Assembly (NCBI RefSeq): GCF_021462265.1
Contig: NZ_JAJONF010000009.1
Span: 124,001 to 188,000, forward strand
DNA length: 64,000 nucleotides
Source: Streptomyces shenzhenensis
GTDB taxonomy: Bacteria; Actinomycetota; Actinomycetes; Streptomycetales; Streptomycetaceae
Reading direction: 5' to 3'
Shown: piece after piece, positions 22,997 through 31,563 of the stretch
How positions within the stretch are numbered: position 1 is the first letter of the stretch
Layout of the letters: each line of letters opens with the position of its first letter
Position numbers and translations under genes: made by a program
Notes under the pieces: model-generated
What the model saw: only the letters and a program-made list of their open reading frames with translations
Databases searched by the model: none
Told to the model about the DNA's origin: nothing

Positions 22997-25900
22997 CGGC
23001 CGCACGCGACGGACGCATCATCACCTTCTACTCGTACAAGGGCGGCACCGGACGGACGATGGCGCTCGCCAACACCGCGTGGATCCTCGCGGCCAACGGC
23101 AAACGCGTACTCGCGGTGGACTGGGACCTGGAGGCCCCCGGGCTGGATCGTTTCTTCCACCCGTTCCTGGACCCCAACGTGCTCGCCGCCACCGGGGGCG
23201 TCCTCAACATCCTCCAGGACTACGCCTGGGCGGCGACGGACGGCATCACCCGCACGGGCCCCTGGCACCTGGAGTTCGCGGACGTCGAGCAGCACGCCGT
23301 CTCGCTCTCCCCCGAACGGCAGGGGCTCGGCTTCGAGAAGGGCGGCTCGCTCGACTTCCTCTCCGCGGGAAAGCAGTTCCGCGCCTACACGGGCACGGCG
23401 TCCTCCCTGGAGTGGGACAACTTCTACGACCGTCTCGGCGGCGGCATGTTCCTGGAGGCCCTGCGCGACAGCATGAAGCGGTCGTACGACTACGTCCTGA
23501 TCGACTCGCGCACCGGACGATCGGACACCGCGGACATCTGCACCCTCCAGATGCCCGACCTCCTCGTCGACTGCTTCACCTTCAGCGACCAGGCCCTGGA
23601 CGGCGCCGCCGACGTGGCGTACAGCGTCGGTGACGAGAGCCGCAAGCGGCGGATCCGGGTGCTGCCGGTGCCGATGCGCGTCGACGACGGCGAGAAGGAC
23701 AAGGTCGAGGCGGGCCGCGCGGTGGCCCGGGCGAAGTTCGCCGGACTGCCGAAGGGGCCGGGCGGGGAGCGGCTGAGCGCCGACGACATCACCGCCTACT
23801 GGGGCAGCGTCGAAATCCCGTACAAGCCGTACTACGCGTACGAGGAGACGCTCGCCGTCGTCGGTGACAAGAAGGGCGACCCGAAGTCGCTGCTGGCCGC
23901 GTTCGAGCGGCTCACCGCGTTCGTGACCGACAACGAGGTCACCTCGCTGCCGCCGATCCCCGATCCGGCGCGACTGCGCTGCCGGGACGCGTTCATCCGG
24001 CGGCGGCCGCAGACCTCCGCGGTGCGGGTGGAGATCGCCTACGCCGCGGAGAACCGGATGTGGGCCGACTGGGCCGAGTCGCTGCTGAAGCGGGCGGGGT
24101 GCGCCGTCGCCCTGCACGACCTGGCCGCCGGACCGCTCGGCGGTCCCGCTCCCGGCACCCGCGCCCTGGTGCTGTGGTCCAAGGCCCTGTACGACTCCCG
24201 GCACACCGAGGACCTGCCGGGCCCGGCGGCCGGCGGCGACGCGCTGCCGGGATCACTGATTCCGGTGCGGGTCGACGAGGTCCAGCCACCGGAGTCGTAC
24301 CAGCACCAGGCCGACCTGGTCGACCTGCACGGACTCGACGAACCCGGATGCGAGGCGGCGCTGCTCGGCGCGCTCGAACTGCCCGCGCAGCTGCCGAAGG
24401 GCGGACCGGCGGCGCCCCGGTTCCCCGGCCATGTGCCGGACCACTGGAACGTGCCGCAGCGCAACAGCACGTTCACCGGCCGGGGTTACATCCTCGAAAA
24501 GGTGCGCGAGCAGCTGCGCAGCGGCATGACCGCCGTACTGCCCCAGCACCAGGCGCTGTTCGGGATGGGCGGGGTCGGCAAGACGCAGATCGCGCTGGAG
24601 TACGTGCACCGGTTCGGCGCCGACTACGACCTGGTGTGGTGGGTGCCGTCCGAGAACGTCGACAACGTGGTGGCCTCGCTCGCCGAACTCGGCTCCCGCA
24701 TCGGCGCGCCCGGCGGTGAGGACATGGCGCTGGCCAGCAAGGAGACCGTGCGCATGCTCTCCCGGGGCAACCCCACCAAGCGGTGGATCCTCGTCTTCGA
24801 CAACGCCGACGACCCCGACGACCTCGCCGGTTACATGCCCACCACCGGCGGCGGCCACATCCTGGTCACCTCGCGCAACCAGGCGTGGTCGGACAAGGGA
24901 CAGACGCTCCAGGTCGACGTCTTCCAGCGGCAGGAGAGCAAGGAGCACCTGTCCCGGCGCGCGCCGGGCCTCACCTCCGCGGAGGCCGACCAGGTCGCGG
25001 AGGCCGTGGGCGACCTGCCGCTCGCGGTGGAGCAGGCCGGTGCCTGGCTGGCCGAGACCGCCATGCCCACGGCCGAGTACCTGCGCCGCCTCACCGAGGA
25101 GACGGCGGCGGTGATGGGGCTCAACCAGCCCTCCGACTACCCCGAGACGGTGGCCGCCACCTGGAACATCTCCATCGAGCGGCTGAAGGAACGCTCGCCC
25201 GCCTCGGTCCGGCTGCTGCAGCTGTGCGCGTTCCTCGCCGCCGAGCCGATCTCCTCCGAACTGCTCTACGACAGCGACGAGATGCTCTCCGCCCTGCGCC
25301 TGACGGAGAGCATGCTGATCGGCCAGCTGGTGCGGGAGATCGGCAAGCTCGCGCTCGCCAAGGTCGACCAGATCAACCGCTCGATCCAGGTGCACCGCCT
25401 GGTGCAGGCGGTGATCCGCTCCCAGATGACGGAGGAGGAACGGCGCAAGGCCCGGCACACGGTGCACGAGATCCTCCGAGGCGCCCGGCCCAAGGGCGAC
25501 GAGCCCACCGACAACCGGGAGAACTGGGCGCAGTTCGACATCATCTGGCCGCACCTGACCGCCTCCGACGTCCGCAACTGCACCGAGGCGGAGCCGCGCC
25601 GGCTGCTCATCGACCGCGTCCGCTACCTGTGGAAGCGCGGCGAGTTCCCGCGGGCGCAGCGCCTCGCCGAGGAACTCCTCGACCACTGGCGGGAACCGCT
25701 CGGCGAGGACGACGAGCAGTACCTGTACCTGCGCTGCCAGCTCGCCAACGTGCTGCGCTCCCAGGGACTGTACGTCGAGGCGCGGGAGATGGACGACGAC
25801 GTGCTGCGCCGGCAGCGCCGGCTGCTCGGCGACCGGCACCCGCACACGTTCATCACCACCTCCGGCCTCTCCAGCGACCTCGCGGCACTCGGCGAGTACA

Positions 25901-26922
25901 CCAGGGCGGTGGAGCTGGCCAAGGAGGCGCACGAAGGCTTCAGCGACCTGTTCTACGAGGCCCACCCGCGCACCCTGAACGCGGCCAACAACCTCGCCCT
26001 TGCGCTGCGCATGGTCGGCAGGTACCGGGACGCCCTGCTGATCGACGAGGTCACCCTCGCCCGCCGTACGCAGGTGCACGGCGCCGATCACATCTACACG
26101 CTGTCGTCCGCGGAGAACCTCGGCCGCGACCTGCGCGAGGTCGGCGAGTACCAGGCGTCGGTGGCCATGCTGTCGCGGGCGTACGAGCAGCACAAGCGGG
26201 TGCTCGGCGAGGAGTTCCCGGGCACGTTGCGGTGCGCGAAGTCGCTCGCGGTGTCGCTGCGCCGGGCGGGCAGGCTGGAGGACGCGCGGCAGCTGACGTC
26301 GGAGACGCTGAAGCAGTACCGCGCCCAGTACACCGCGCCCACCCCGGACTCGCTCGCCTGCGAACTCAACCTCGCCGCCGACCTGTTCGCGGCCGAGGAC
26401 CCCGAGGCCGCGCGCGACGTCGCCCAGAAGGTGCTCACCGAGTACGTGAAGAAGCCGGGCGAGGCCCACCCCTACACGCAGACCGCGATGAACAACCTCG
26501 CGGTCTTCCACTGGGGCTGCGGTGACAGGGAGAAGGCCGAGGAGGTGTTCCAGAAGGTGCTGGAGCGCATGACCGAGGTGCTGGGCGCCCACCACCCGCA
26601 CACCCAGTTCTGCTCCGCCAACTACGCCATCGTGCTCGCCCAGAGCGGCCGGCTGGAGGAGGCCTGGGAGCGGGAGCGGCTCAGCATCGACGCGCTGCGC
26701 GCGGACCTCGGCGCCGACCATCCCGAGGCCCTGGCCGTCGTCAGCAACGGCGCCCTCACGCTGAGCGCCCTCGGCCGCCCGGACGAGGCCCGCACGCTGC
26801 GCGAGGAAGCCGTCAGCAGGCTGCAGGGGCAGCGCGAGAAACTCGGCGAGAACAACGGCATCACCCGCTTCGCCCTGGAGGAACGGCGGGTGTACCGGGA
26901 CCTGGAGCCGCTGGCCGTGTGA
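22993..26922 (+). CDS. fxsT: FxsT: ParA-like, TIR-like, NB-ARC and TPR protein
   Basis: This 1309-aa protein combines four modules. Residues ~8-300 form a MinD/ParA-like ATPase with a deviant Walker A (YKGGTGRT, 15-22), AVDWDLEAPGLDRFF and a DYVLIDSRTGRSD segment. Residues ~340-450 are TIR-like (VRVEIAYAAENRMWADWAES). Residues ~470-850 form an NB-ARC/STAND NTPase with P-loop GMGGVGKTQIALEYVHRF (~525), Walker B WILVFDNADDPDD, and LPLAVEQAGAWLAE. Residues ~880-1290 are TPRs of the TTC/kinesin-light-chain kind. This is the signal-integrating STAND component of FxSxx systems. The ATG overlaps fxsC's stop. Confidence 0.92.
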   Translation: MTAARDGRIITFYSYKGGTGRTMALANTAWILAANGKRVLAVDWDLEAPGLDRFFHPFLDPNVLAATGGVLNILQDYAWAATDGITRTGPWHLEFADVEQHAVSLSPERQGLGFEKGGSLDFLSAGKQFRAYTGTASSLEWDNFYDRLGGGMFLEALRDSMKRSYDYVLIDSRTGRSDTADICTLQMPDLLVDCFTFSDQALDGAADVAYSVGDESRKRRIRVLPVPMRVDDGEKDKVEAGRAVARAKFAGLPKGPGGERLSADDITAYWGSVEIPYKPYYAYEETLAVVGDKKGDPKSLLAAFERLTAFVTDNEVTSLPPIPDPARLRCRDAFIRRRPQTSAVRVEIAYAAENRMWADWAESLLKRAGCAVALHDLAAGPLGGPAPGTRALVLWSKALYDSRHTEDLPGPAAGGDALPGSLIPVRVDEVQPPESYQHQADLVDLHGLDEPGCEAALLGALELPAQLPKGGPAAPRFPGHVPDHWNVPQRNSTFTGRGYILEKVREQLRSGMTAVLPQHQALFGMGGVGKTQIALEYVHRFGADYDLVWWVPSENVDNVVASLAELGSRIGAPGGEDMALASKETVRMLSRGNPTKRWILVFDNADDPDDLAGYMPTTGGGHILVTSRNQAWSDKGQTLQVDVFQRQESKEHLSRRAPGLTSAEADQVAEAVGDLPLAVEQAGAWLAETAMPTAEYLRRLTEETAAVMGLNQPSDYPETVAATWNISIERLKERSPASVRLLQLCAFLAAEPISSELLYDSDEMLSALRLTESMLIGQLVREIGKLALAKVDQINRSIQVHRLVQAVIRSQMTEEERRKARHTVHEILRGARPKGDEPTDNRENWAQFDIIWPHLTASDVRNCTEAEPRRLLIDRVRYLWKRGEFPRAQRLAEELLDHWREPLGEDDEQYLYLRCQLANVLRSQGLYVEAREMDDDVLRRQRRLLGDRHPHTFITTSGLSSDLAALGEYTRAVELAKEAHEGFSDLFYEAHPRTLNAANNLALALRMVGRYRDALLIDEVTLARRTQVHGADHIYTLSSAENLGRDLREVGEYQASVAMLSRAYEQHKRVLGEEFPGTLRCAKSLAVSLRRAGRLEDARQLTSETLKQYRAQYTAPTPDSLACELNLAADLFAAEDPEAARDVAQKVLTEYVKKPGEAHPYTQTAMNNLAVFHWGCGDREKAEEVFQKVLERMTEVLGAHHPHTQFCSANYAIVLAQSGRLEEAWERERLSIDALRADLGADHPEALAVVSNGALTLSALGRPDEARTLREEAVSRLQGQREKLGENNGITRFALEERRVYRDLEPLAV

Positions 26923-26960
26923 GCCTCACGTGGCCGGGGCGCCCGGCCGGCCGGGCGCGG

Positions 26961-27839
26961 TCATCCTCTGGGTGTCCCCGCCAGCAGCCAGTCCAGTACG
27001 TCGGGCAGGGCGCGCAGCGACGCGAAGTGCGCCGCCTTCGGCTCCAGGACGGCCTTGGCGCGCGGGATGCGCGCGGCCAGCCAGGAGAAGTGGGAGGCGG
27101 GCGAGAACACGTCCTTGGCGCCGTGCCACAGCAGCACCGGCACCCCGATGTGGGCCGGATCGAAGCCCCACGGGCTGGTCAGCGCGAACGCGTCGTCGAT
27201 CCAGCCGTACGGCGAGGTGCGCAGCGCCTCGTGGTAGGTGCGCAGCAGCATGGACCGGATGCTGGTGTCGGAGACGATCAGCCGGTCCTCCTCGGTCAGG
27301 TCCGCGCGCAGGTCCTCCAGCAGCCGCGCCGGGTTGCTGCGGATGACGGCCGAGCGCGGGATGATCCGGGCGGCGTACCGCTCCGGGTCGGTGAAGGCGG
27401 TGTGGAACTCCAGGACGTTGAACGGTGCCATCCCGGCGAACCAGTCGAGCCCCTCGGCGTCCCGGGGCGCGAGCCCCACCAGGGCGGCCGCCCGGGTCAC
27501 CCGGCCCGGCAGCAGCGCCGCGCAGGCGAGGGCGTGCGGTCCGCCGCCGGAGCGGCCGGCCACCGCGAACCGGCCCAGTCCGAGGGCGTCCGCGACGGCC
27601 GCCACGTCCTCGACGACGTCCACGACCCGCCGTCCGGGGCGGCGGTCCGAGCCCCCGTACCCCGGCCGGTCGAAGCTGATGAGCCGGGCGCCCTGCTGGT
27701 ACAGGAACATCGCCCGGGGCCGCGGCCCCACCCGGCTGCCGGGCATACCGTGCAGCAGGAAGACCGGCCGCCCCTTGGGATCGCCGGACACCTCCACCCG
27801 CAGCCGCCGCCCACCCGTCGTCCGCACCAGATCAGGCAC
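26961..27839 (-). CDS. Alpha/beta hydrolase
   Basis: This 292-aa serine hydrolase has the oxyanion strand VFLLHGMPGSRVGPRPR, nucleophile elbow GRSGGGPHAL, acid region VLLWHGAKDVFSP and C-terminal His in PKAAHFASL. The cap and HGMPGSR motif resemble epoxide-hydrolase or haloperoxidase-like esterases. GTG 27839 is preceded by GGAGGGGG. It points toward fxsT and is the nearest gene downstream of the HExxH unit on the same strand, 543 bases away. It may belong to the island or be a bystander. The substrate is unknown. Confidence 0.8.
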   Translation of the reverse strand: MPDLVRTTGGRRLRVEVSGDPKGRPVFLLHGMPGSRVGPRPRAMFLYQQGARLISFDRPGYGGSDRRPGRRVVDVVEDVAAVADALGLGRFAVAGRSGGGPHALACAALLPGRVTRAAALVGLAPRDAEGLDWFAGMAPFNVLEFHTAFTDPERYAARIIPRSAVIRSNPARLLEDLRADLTEEDRLIVSDTSIRSMLLRTYHEALRTSPYGWIDDAFALTSPWGFDPAHIGVPVLLWHGAKDVFSPASHFSWLAARIPRAKAVLEPKAAHFASLRALPDVLDWLLAGTPRG

Positions 27840-27933
27840 CGCCGTGTCCCCCTCCCGCGGCGCTGGCCGGGGCCGCGTTGCCGGGCCATTGCCCGCAGAG
27901 CCGGACGGCGAAACGAACATGCAGGTCAACCGG

Positions 27934-27981
27934 CTTGAAAACGGCCCGACTTGAGGACGGCCCGGGTTGAGGACGGCCCGG
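27934..27981. repeat. Three 16-base tandem repeats
   Basis: Exact 16-base period: CTTGAAAACGGCCCGA, CTTGAGGACGGCCCGG, GTTGAGGACGGCCCGG. They lie about 95-140 bases upstream of the hydrolase start. Helically phased direct repeats would suit cooperative binding of a regulator, though 16 bases is not a whole number of turns. Confidence 0.8.
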
Positions 27982-28137
27982 TGCGCGGACCCGGCGGCGG
28001 ACGGCCGCACACCACCCGGCCGCCCCGGCCCGCACCGCGCAGGTGCCCGAACCGCCGCCGTGCAGCACTCGAGGCACGGCCGGTGTGGACTGCCCGCGCG
28101 CTCGTGCTCCGTACCGCGCTCCGGGTCTCCTAGTACG

Positions 28138-28164
28138 GCAGGATGCGCCCGGAGGGCGTCCTGC
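28138..28164 (-). terminator. Stem-loop after the HExxH gene
   Basis: GCAGGA(TG)CGCCC pairs with GGGCGTCCTGC around a GGA loop, with a two-base bulge. It is about 220 bases downstream of the minus-strand HExxH gene stop, so it is a candidate terminator of that operon. Confidence 0.45.
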
Positions 28165-28381
28165 GGTCGATCTCCTGCCCGCGGGGAGCGGGCCGACGAA
28201 CAACGCGCACGCGAATCCGACCGTCCATGACGCCCTCCTCTTGCCGAGCCCTGACCGGTAGCTGCTGTCCGGTAGGAGGGCTCTGCCCCGCCCGTGGCGC
28301 ATCCAAGCCTGGTGCGGGACAGCAAAGTTGACGGGGCCTCCTGAGCCGCGTCCAGCCGCGGCCCGCTCGCCCGGCCGTTTC

Positions 28382-30178
28382 TCAGGTGCCCGCAGCGGCG
28401 GTCAGCCAGCGGGCGACGTCGCGCGGATCGGCCGCCGTGCCGGTCATACGGAGCTCGCGGTGCACCGCGCGGGGCAGCTCGGGGCGCTGCAGCAACGGGC
28501 GGGCGTCGAGGGCGAGGACCAGGCCGGTCCATGCCTCGGCGTCCTCGGGATCGCTCGCCAGCAGGCGGGCGTAGGCCTCGGGGGCGGCGGGGTCCCCGGC
28601 GACCAGGGCGCGGTCGGCGGCGGACGGGGCGGGCCAGTCGCCGTCGGACGGTACGGCGAGGCTTTGCCGGATCAGTCCGGTACGGGCCTGGGGCCACGGC
28701 GCGGCGAGATCGGGGACGACGGTGGACCCGGCGACGGGCCCGGTGGCCGCGGCACCGGCGGTGAAGGCCCGGGCCAGGGCGCGGACGTCGTCCGGGGCGG
28801 GGGCCAGATGCCGGACGCGCCAGCCGGTGCGGTGGTCGGTGGCCACGAATTCGGCCAGGGCGACGAGGTCCGGCGGGATCCGGCCGTCCGACCACCAGGC
28901 CGGCAGCCGCGCGGCCATGCCCCGCAGGAAGCGGCGGCCGTGCGCGGTCAGGGCGGGGTCGGCGAGCAGGGTGTGGACCGCCTCCTGGGTCTGCCGCCTG
29001 CGCAGGGCGAACTCGAACTGCGCCAGCGGGCGCCGGGCCGGCGGCGCGTGATCCAGGTACCTGCACCAGAAGTCGGTGATGCCCAGGAACGCGTAGGCGC
29101 CCTGGAGCAGGCCGCTCAGCGGACGCGGGTCGTTGCGCCAGGGGGCGTAGTGCCGCTCGGTCCCGCTGTCCCGCTCCAGCGTCAGCAAGTGGAGCAGGGC
29201 GCCGAGTTTGGTGTGCTGGAACTCGTGGACCAGGGTGACCGCGAAACTGACCGGGTCCGGGGGCAGCGAGGAGAGCAGGCCGCCGAAGGCGTCGCCGGAG
29301 GAGGCGCTGAGGACCGCCCAGGCCGGTGCCCCGCGCACCTCGGCGATGGTGCGCAGCCCCTCGGCCATGGCGGCGGCCATATTCGGGTCGCTGCGCGCGA
29401 GCAGATGCAGCGCGCGGTCGAACCCCTCCCGCCAGCGGGCCAGTTCGTCCTTGTCGAGGCGGCGCGGAGGCAGTGGTTCGCTCAGGTCCCGGTAGGGGTC
29501 GATGTCGTCCAGCCAGACGGTCACCGGCCGACCCGCCGCGTCGGTCCGCAGGCTGCGCAGGCCCTGCCACCCGGGGGCGTCGCCGTCGGGGGTCCCGGGC
29601 GGCTCGGGCGGCCCCACGCCGGTGCCGTACGGGTCCACCTGCAGCCGCCCCGCCGCCACGACCACCTCCGCCGTCCCCCACCGCGGGCGGTCCGGCAGGC
29701 GGGCCAGCCCGAGCGCCGGGAACATCGCGGTGCCGTCCCGCAGCGGCACGGTGGTGCGCAGCGGCAGCCCCGCGCGCAGCGCGGCGACCGCGCACACCGC
29801 GTGCAGATGGCCGAGGTCGGTCCACAGCGGCCCGTCGCCCCAGGCCCGGTGCCTGAGCCGGCGCAGGCTGTGCCCCAGCCAGATGCCGACCTGTGGGTGC
29901 AGCAGCAGCTCCCCGAAGCCCTCCGGGGTGCGCTGCTGAGCCGCCGTCAGGATGTCCCACGCGGTGTCGACGGGCGGCAGCGGACCGAGCGCGCCCGGGG
30001 TCGCGGCAATGGTGTCGAGCAGGGCCCTCAGCAGCAGGAGCCGCCTGCTGTACTCGGTGGACCACAGGAAACGAACCGCCTCCGGACCGCCCCGGCCCGC
30101 CGCCAGATCGTCGAAATACGCCGAGGGAATCACGTGGGTAGCGGCATGGGCGGACGCGGAGCCTCCGTCCTCCTGCAC
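28382..30178 (-). CDS. HExxH-type putative peptide hydroxylase
   Basis: This 598-aa protein has the metal motif H318-E319-F-Q-H322 in VTLVHEFQHTKLGALLHLL, preceded by a DDIDPYRDLSEPLPP block and a long helical region. It fits the 'HEXXH motif' family associated with radical SAM RiPP loci, some members of which are now described as alpha-ketoglutarate-dependent peptide beta-hydroxylases. It is not a protease-like secreted enzyme (no signal peptide). GTG 30178 has AAGGAG five bases upstream. The gene for a 58-aa peptide ends 22 bases before it, which makes that peptide the likely substrate. Iron and ketoglutarate use here are inferred from family. Confidence 0.8.
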   Translation of the reverse strand: MQEDGGSASAHAATHVIPSAYFDDLAAGRGGPEAVRFLWSTEYSRRLLLLRALLDTIAATPGALGPLPPVDTAWDILTAAQQRTPEGFGELLLHPQVGIWLGHSLRRLRHRAWGDGPLWTDLGHLHAVCAVAALRAGLPLRTTVPLRDGTAMFPALGLARLPDRPRWGTAEVVVAAGRLQVDPYGTGVGPPEPPGTPDGDAPGWQGLRSLRTDAAGRPVTVWLDDIDPYRDLSEPLPPRRLDKDELARWREGFDRALHLLARSDPNMAAAMAEGLRTIAEVRGAPAWAVLSASSGDAFGGLLSSLPPDPVSFAVTLVHEFQHTKLGALLHLLTLERDSGTERHYAPWRNDPRPLSGLLQGAYAFLGITDFWCRYLDHAPPARRPLAQFEFALRRRQTQEAVHTLLADPALTAHGRRFLRGMAARLPAWWSDGRIPPDLVALAEFVATDHRTGWRVRHLAPAPDDVRALARAFTAGAAATGPVAGSTVVPDLAAPWPQARTGLIRQSLAVPSDGDWPAPSAADRALVAGDPAAPEAYARLLASDPEDAEAWTGLVLALDARPLLQRPELPRAVHRELRMTGTAADPRDVARWLTAAAGT

Positions 30179-30200
30179 GTGTCTCCTTCCGTAGGGACCG

Positions 30201-30377
30201 TCAGTCAGCCCGTCCAGGTGGTCCGTCACCGAAGTTGATCCGTAGCCGCTCGACCTGGCGCAGCAGCCGGTCCAGTGCACGCGCGTAGACGTCCGGATGC
30301 CGTGACCGAAGGTCGAGGAGCGCGGTATCGCTGAGATCGGGCAGTTCGGATCGCACCGAGTCCGCGGACGTGTTCAT
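30201..30377 (-). CDS. 58-aa candidate RiPP precursor
   Basis: This small peptide lies directly upstream of the HExxH gene on the same strand. Its leader-like segment SELPDLSDTALLDLRSRHPD continues into an amphipathic helix (ALDRLLRQVERL) and a short polar tail INFGDGPPGRAD. The LPDLS...LxxLR plus ALxRLLxxVER layout is typical of leaders next to FxSxx-type enzymes, and the tail could be the modified core. ATG 30377 follows AGGGGGACGGCAC. It lacks the FxSxx ending, so it is probably for the HExxH enzyme rather than FxsB. Modification sites are unknown. Confidence 0.7.
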   Translation of the reverse strand: MNTSADSVRSELPDLSDTALLDLRSRHPDVYARALDRLLRQVERLRINFGDGPPGRAD

Positions 30378-30450
30378 GTGCCGTCCCCCTGAGAACGTCC
30401 TCCCGTTGATTTCATGATGACGCATGGACCAGGTACCGGGAAGACCGTGA

Positions 30451-31563
30451 TCAGGCCGGTCGCCCCGCTGACCCGGGCGGCAGCCGGCGGGCCGCCCAGT
30501 CCTTCAGCTCGCCCTGTGCCAGCGAGCCCGGGTCGAGCGCCCCGAGCGCCTCGACGAGGGCGGCCAGGCCTCCCGGGTGCAGACGGCAGGTGCGCACGAT
30601 GCTGATGATGTCCGCCCGGGCCGCGCCCAGCCTCGGGATGGCGCCGGCCAGGTCGACGGGCAGCATGCCGACGACGAGTTGCCGCTGGTCACGGTCGGCC
30701 AGGGCGGGCCATCCGGCCAGCAGGGCGACGAGTTCGGCCAGGGCCGCGTCCGGCACCGGTTCCGCACGCCGCCGGGTGGCGGGGAAGTCGTAATGGCGTA
30801 CGTCGCCGGCCCCGGACCGGTACCACAGCGAGGTGGGTCGCTGTCCTCCCTCGGTGAAGCGTCCGATCACGTCCCGGGCGACCGCGTCCATGTCGGGTGG
30901 CCAGTTCTCGCCGTCCGAGGCCTCCAGCGTGGCCAGTACGGCCCGGGAGAACGCCCCGGTCCGCCCTACCGGGTCGTTGACCGCCCGCTGCCCCGGTCCC
31001 GAGGCCAGCAGCACGAACTGCTCCCGGCCCGGCAACCGGTCGCCGTGGGCCGGGACTTCGCCGGGGAGGGAGCGCGCGAAGCCCAGGTCCTCGACGAAGG
31101 TCTGGCAGGAGTCGACCAGCCAGATCTGGCGCCGGAAGCCGGGCAGCGCGTCGGTGGTGAGAGCGGTCAGCCAGGCGTCCAGGTCGAGGTTGCGTTTGTC
31201 GTCGGCGGTGGCGTCGGCGTAGAAGAGCCTGCGGTGCCCTTGCGGGTCGGTGACCCCGTGGCCGCCCCAGACGACGAACAGCAGATCGCCCTCCAGCGCG
31301 GGCAGCCGGCGCGTCAGCACCTCCTGGACGGTCTCCCGCCCGGCGGGACGGGCGGTCACGTCCGTCTCGGGTCCGCCCGTCCCGGGCAGGGCGTCCAGCA
31401 GCAGGGAGATGTGTGCCGCGGGCACTCCTCGGCGGCGCAGCCAGGCAGTGAAGCGGCGGGCGTCGGCGGCCGGACCCGGCAGGTCCCAGGACGGGCCGGC
31501 GGCATAGCGTTCCACGCCGACGACGACGGCGTACGTCCGGTCCGGGCGGGCGGCGGCGGTCAC
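30451..31563 (-). CDS. Caspase-like protease with C-terminal EAD2
   Basis: This 370-aa protein has a caspase/peptidase C14 fold: RTYAVVVGVERYA at the start, catalytic His102 in VVWGGHG and Cys153 in IWLVDSCQTF. Residues ~272-360 form an effector-associated domain of the EAD2 type, with DIISIVRTC then GGLAALVEALGALDPGSL. EADs recruit effectors to sensors by binding like domains. The VMAP gene 9 kb away starts with a matching EAD2. The GTG start overlaps the alpha/beta hydrolase stop by GTGA. Predicted role: cleave host or partner proteins when recruited and activated. Confidence 0.87.
   Translation of the reverse strand: MTAAARPDRTYAVVVGVERYAAGPSWDLPGPAADARRFTAWLRRRGVPAAHISLLLDALPGTGGPETDVTARPAGRETVQEVLTRRLPALEGDLLFVVWGGHGVTDPQGHRRLFYADATADDKRNLDLDAWLTALTTDALPGFRRQIWLVDSCQTFVEDLGFARSLPGEVPAHGDRLPGREQFVLLASGPGQRAVNDPVGRTGAFSRAVLATLEASDGENWPPDMDAVARDVIGRFTEGGQRPTSLWYRSGAGDVRHYDFPATRRRAEPVPDAALAELVALLAGWPALADRDQRQLVVGMLPVDLAGAIPRLGAARADIISIVRTCRLHPGGLAALVEALGALDPGSLAQGELKDWAARRLPPGSAGRPA

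Larger units (their letters stand above)
27840..28381 (-). other. Intergenic region with tandem repeats, no gene
   Basis: These 542 bases separate two minus-strand genes. Three 16-base tandem repeats occupy 27934-27981 and a stem-loop spans 28138-28164. Short open frames here have no ribosome sites or recognisable motifs. TTGACC on the minus strand near 27925-27931 could be a -35 for the hydrolase gene, but no good -10 follows at the right distance. Confidence 0.5.

Noticed and set aside
27840..30065. Upstream extension of the alpha/beta hydrolase frame into the HExxH gene
   Set aside because: Arg/Ala-rich filler in a frame that conflicts with the HExxH protein; GTG 27839 has a good ribosome site.
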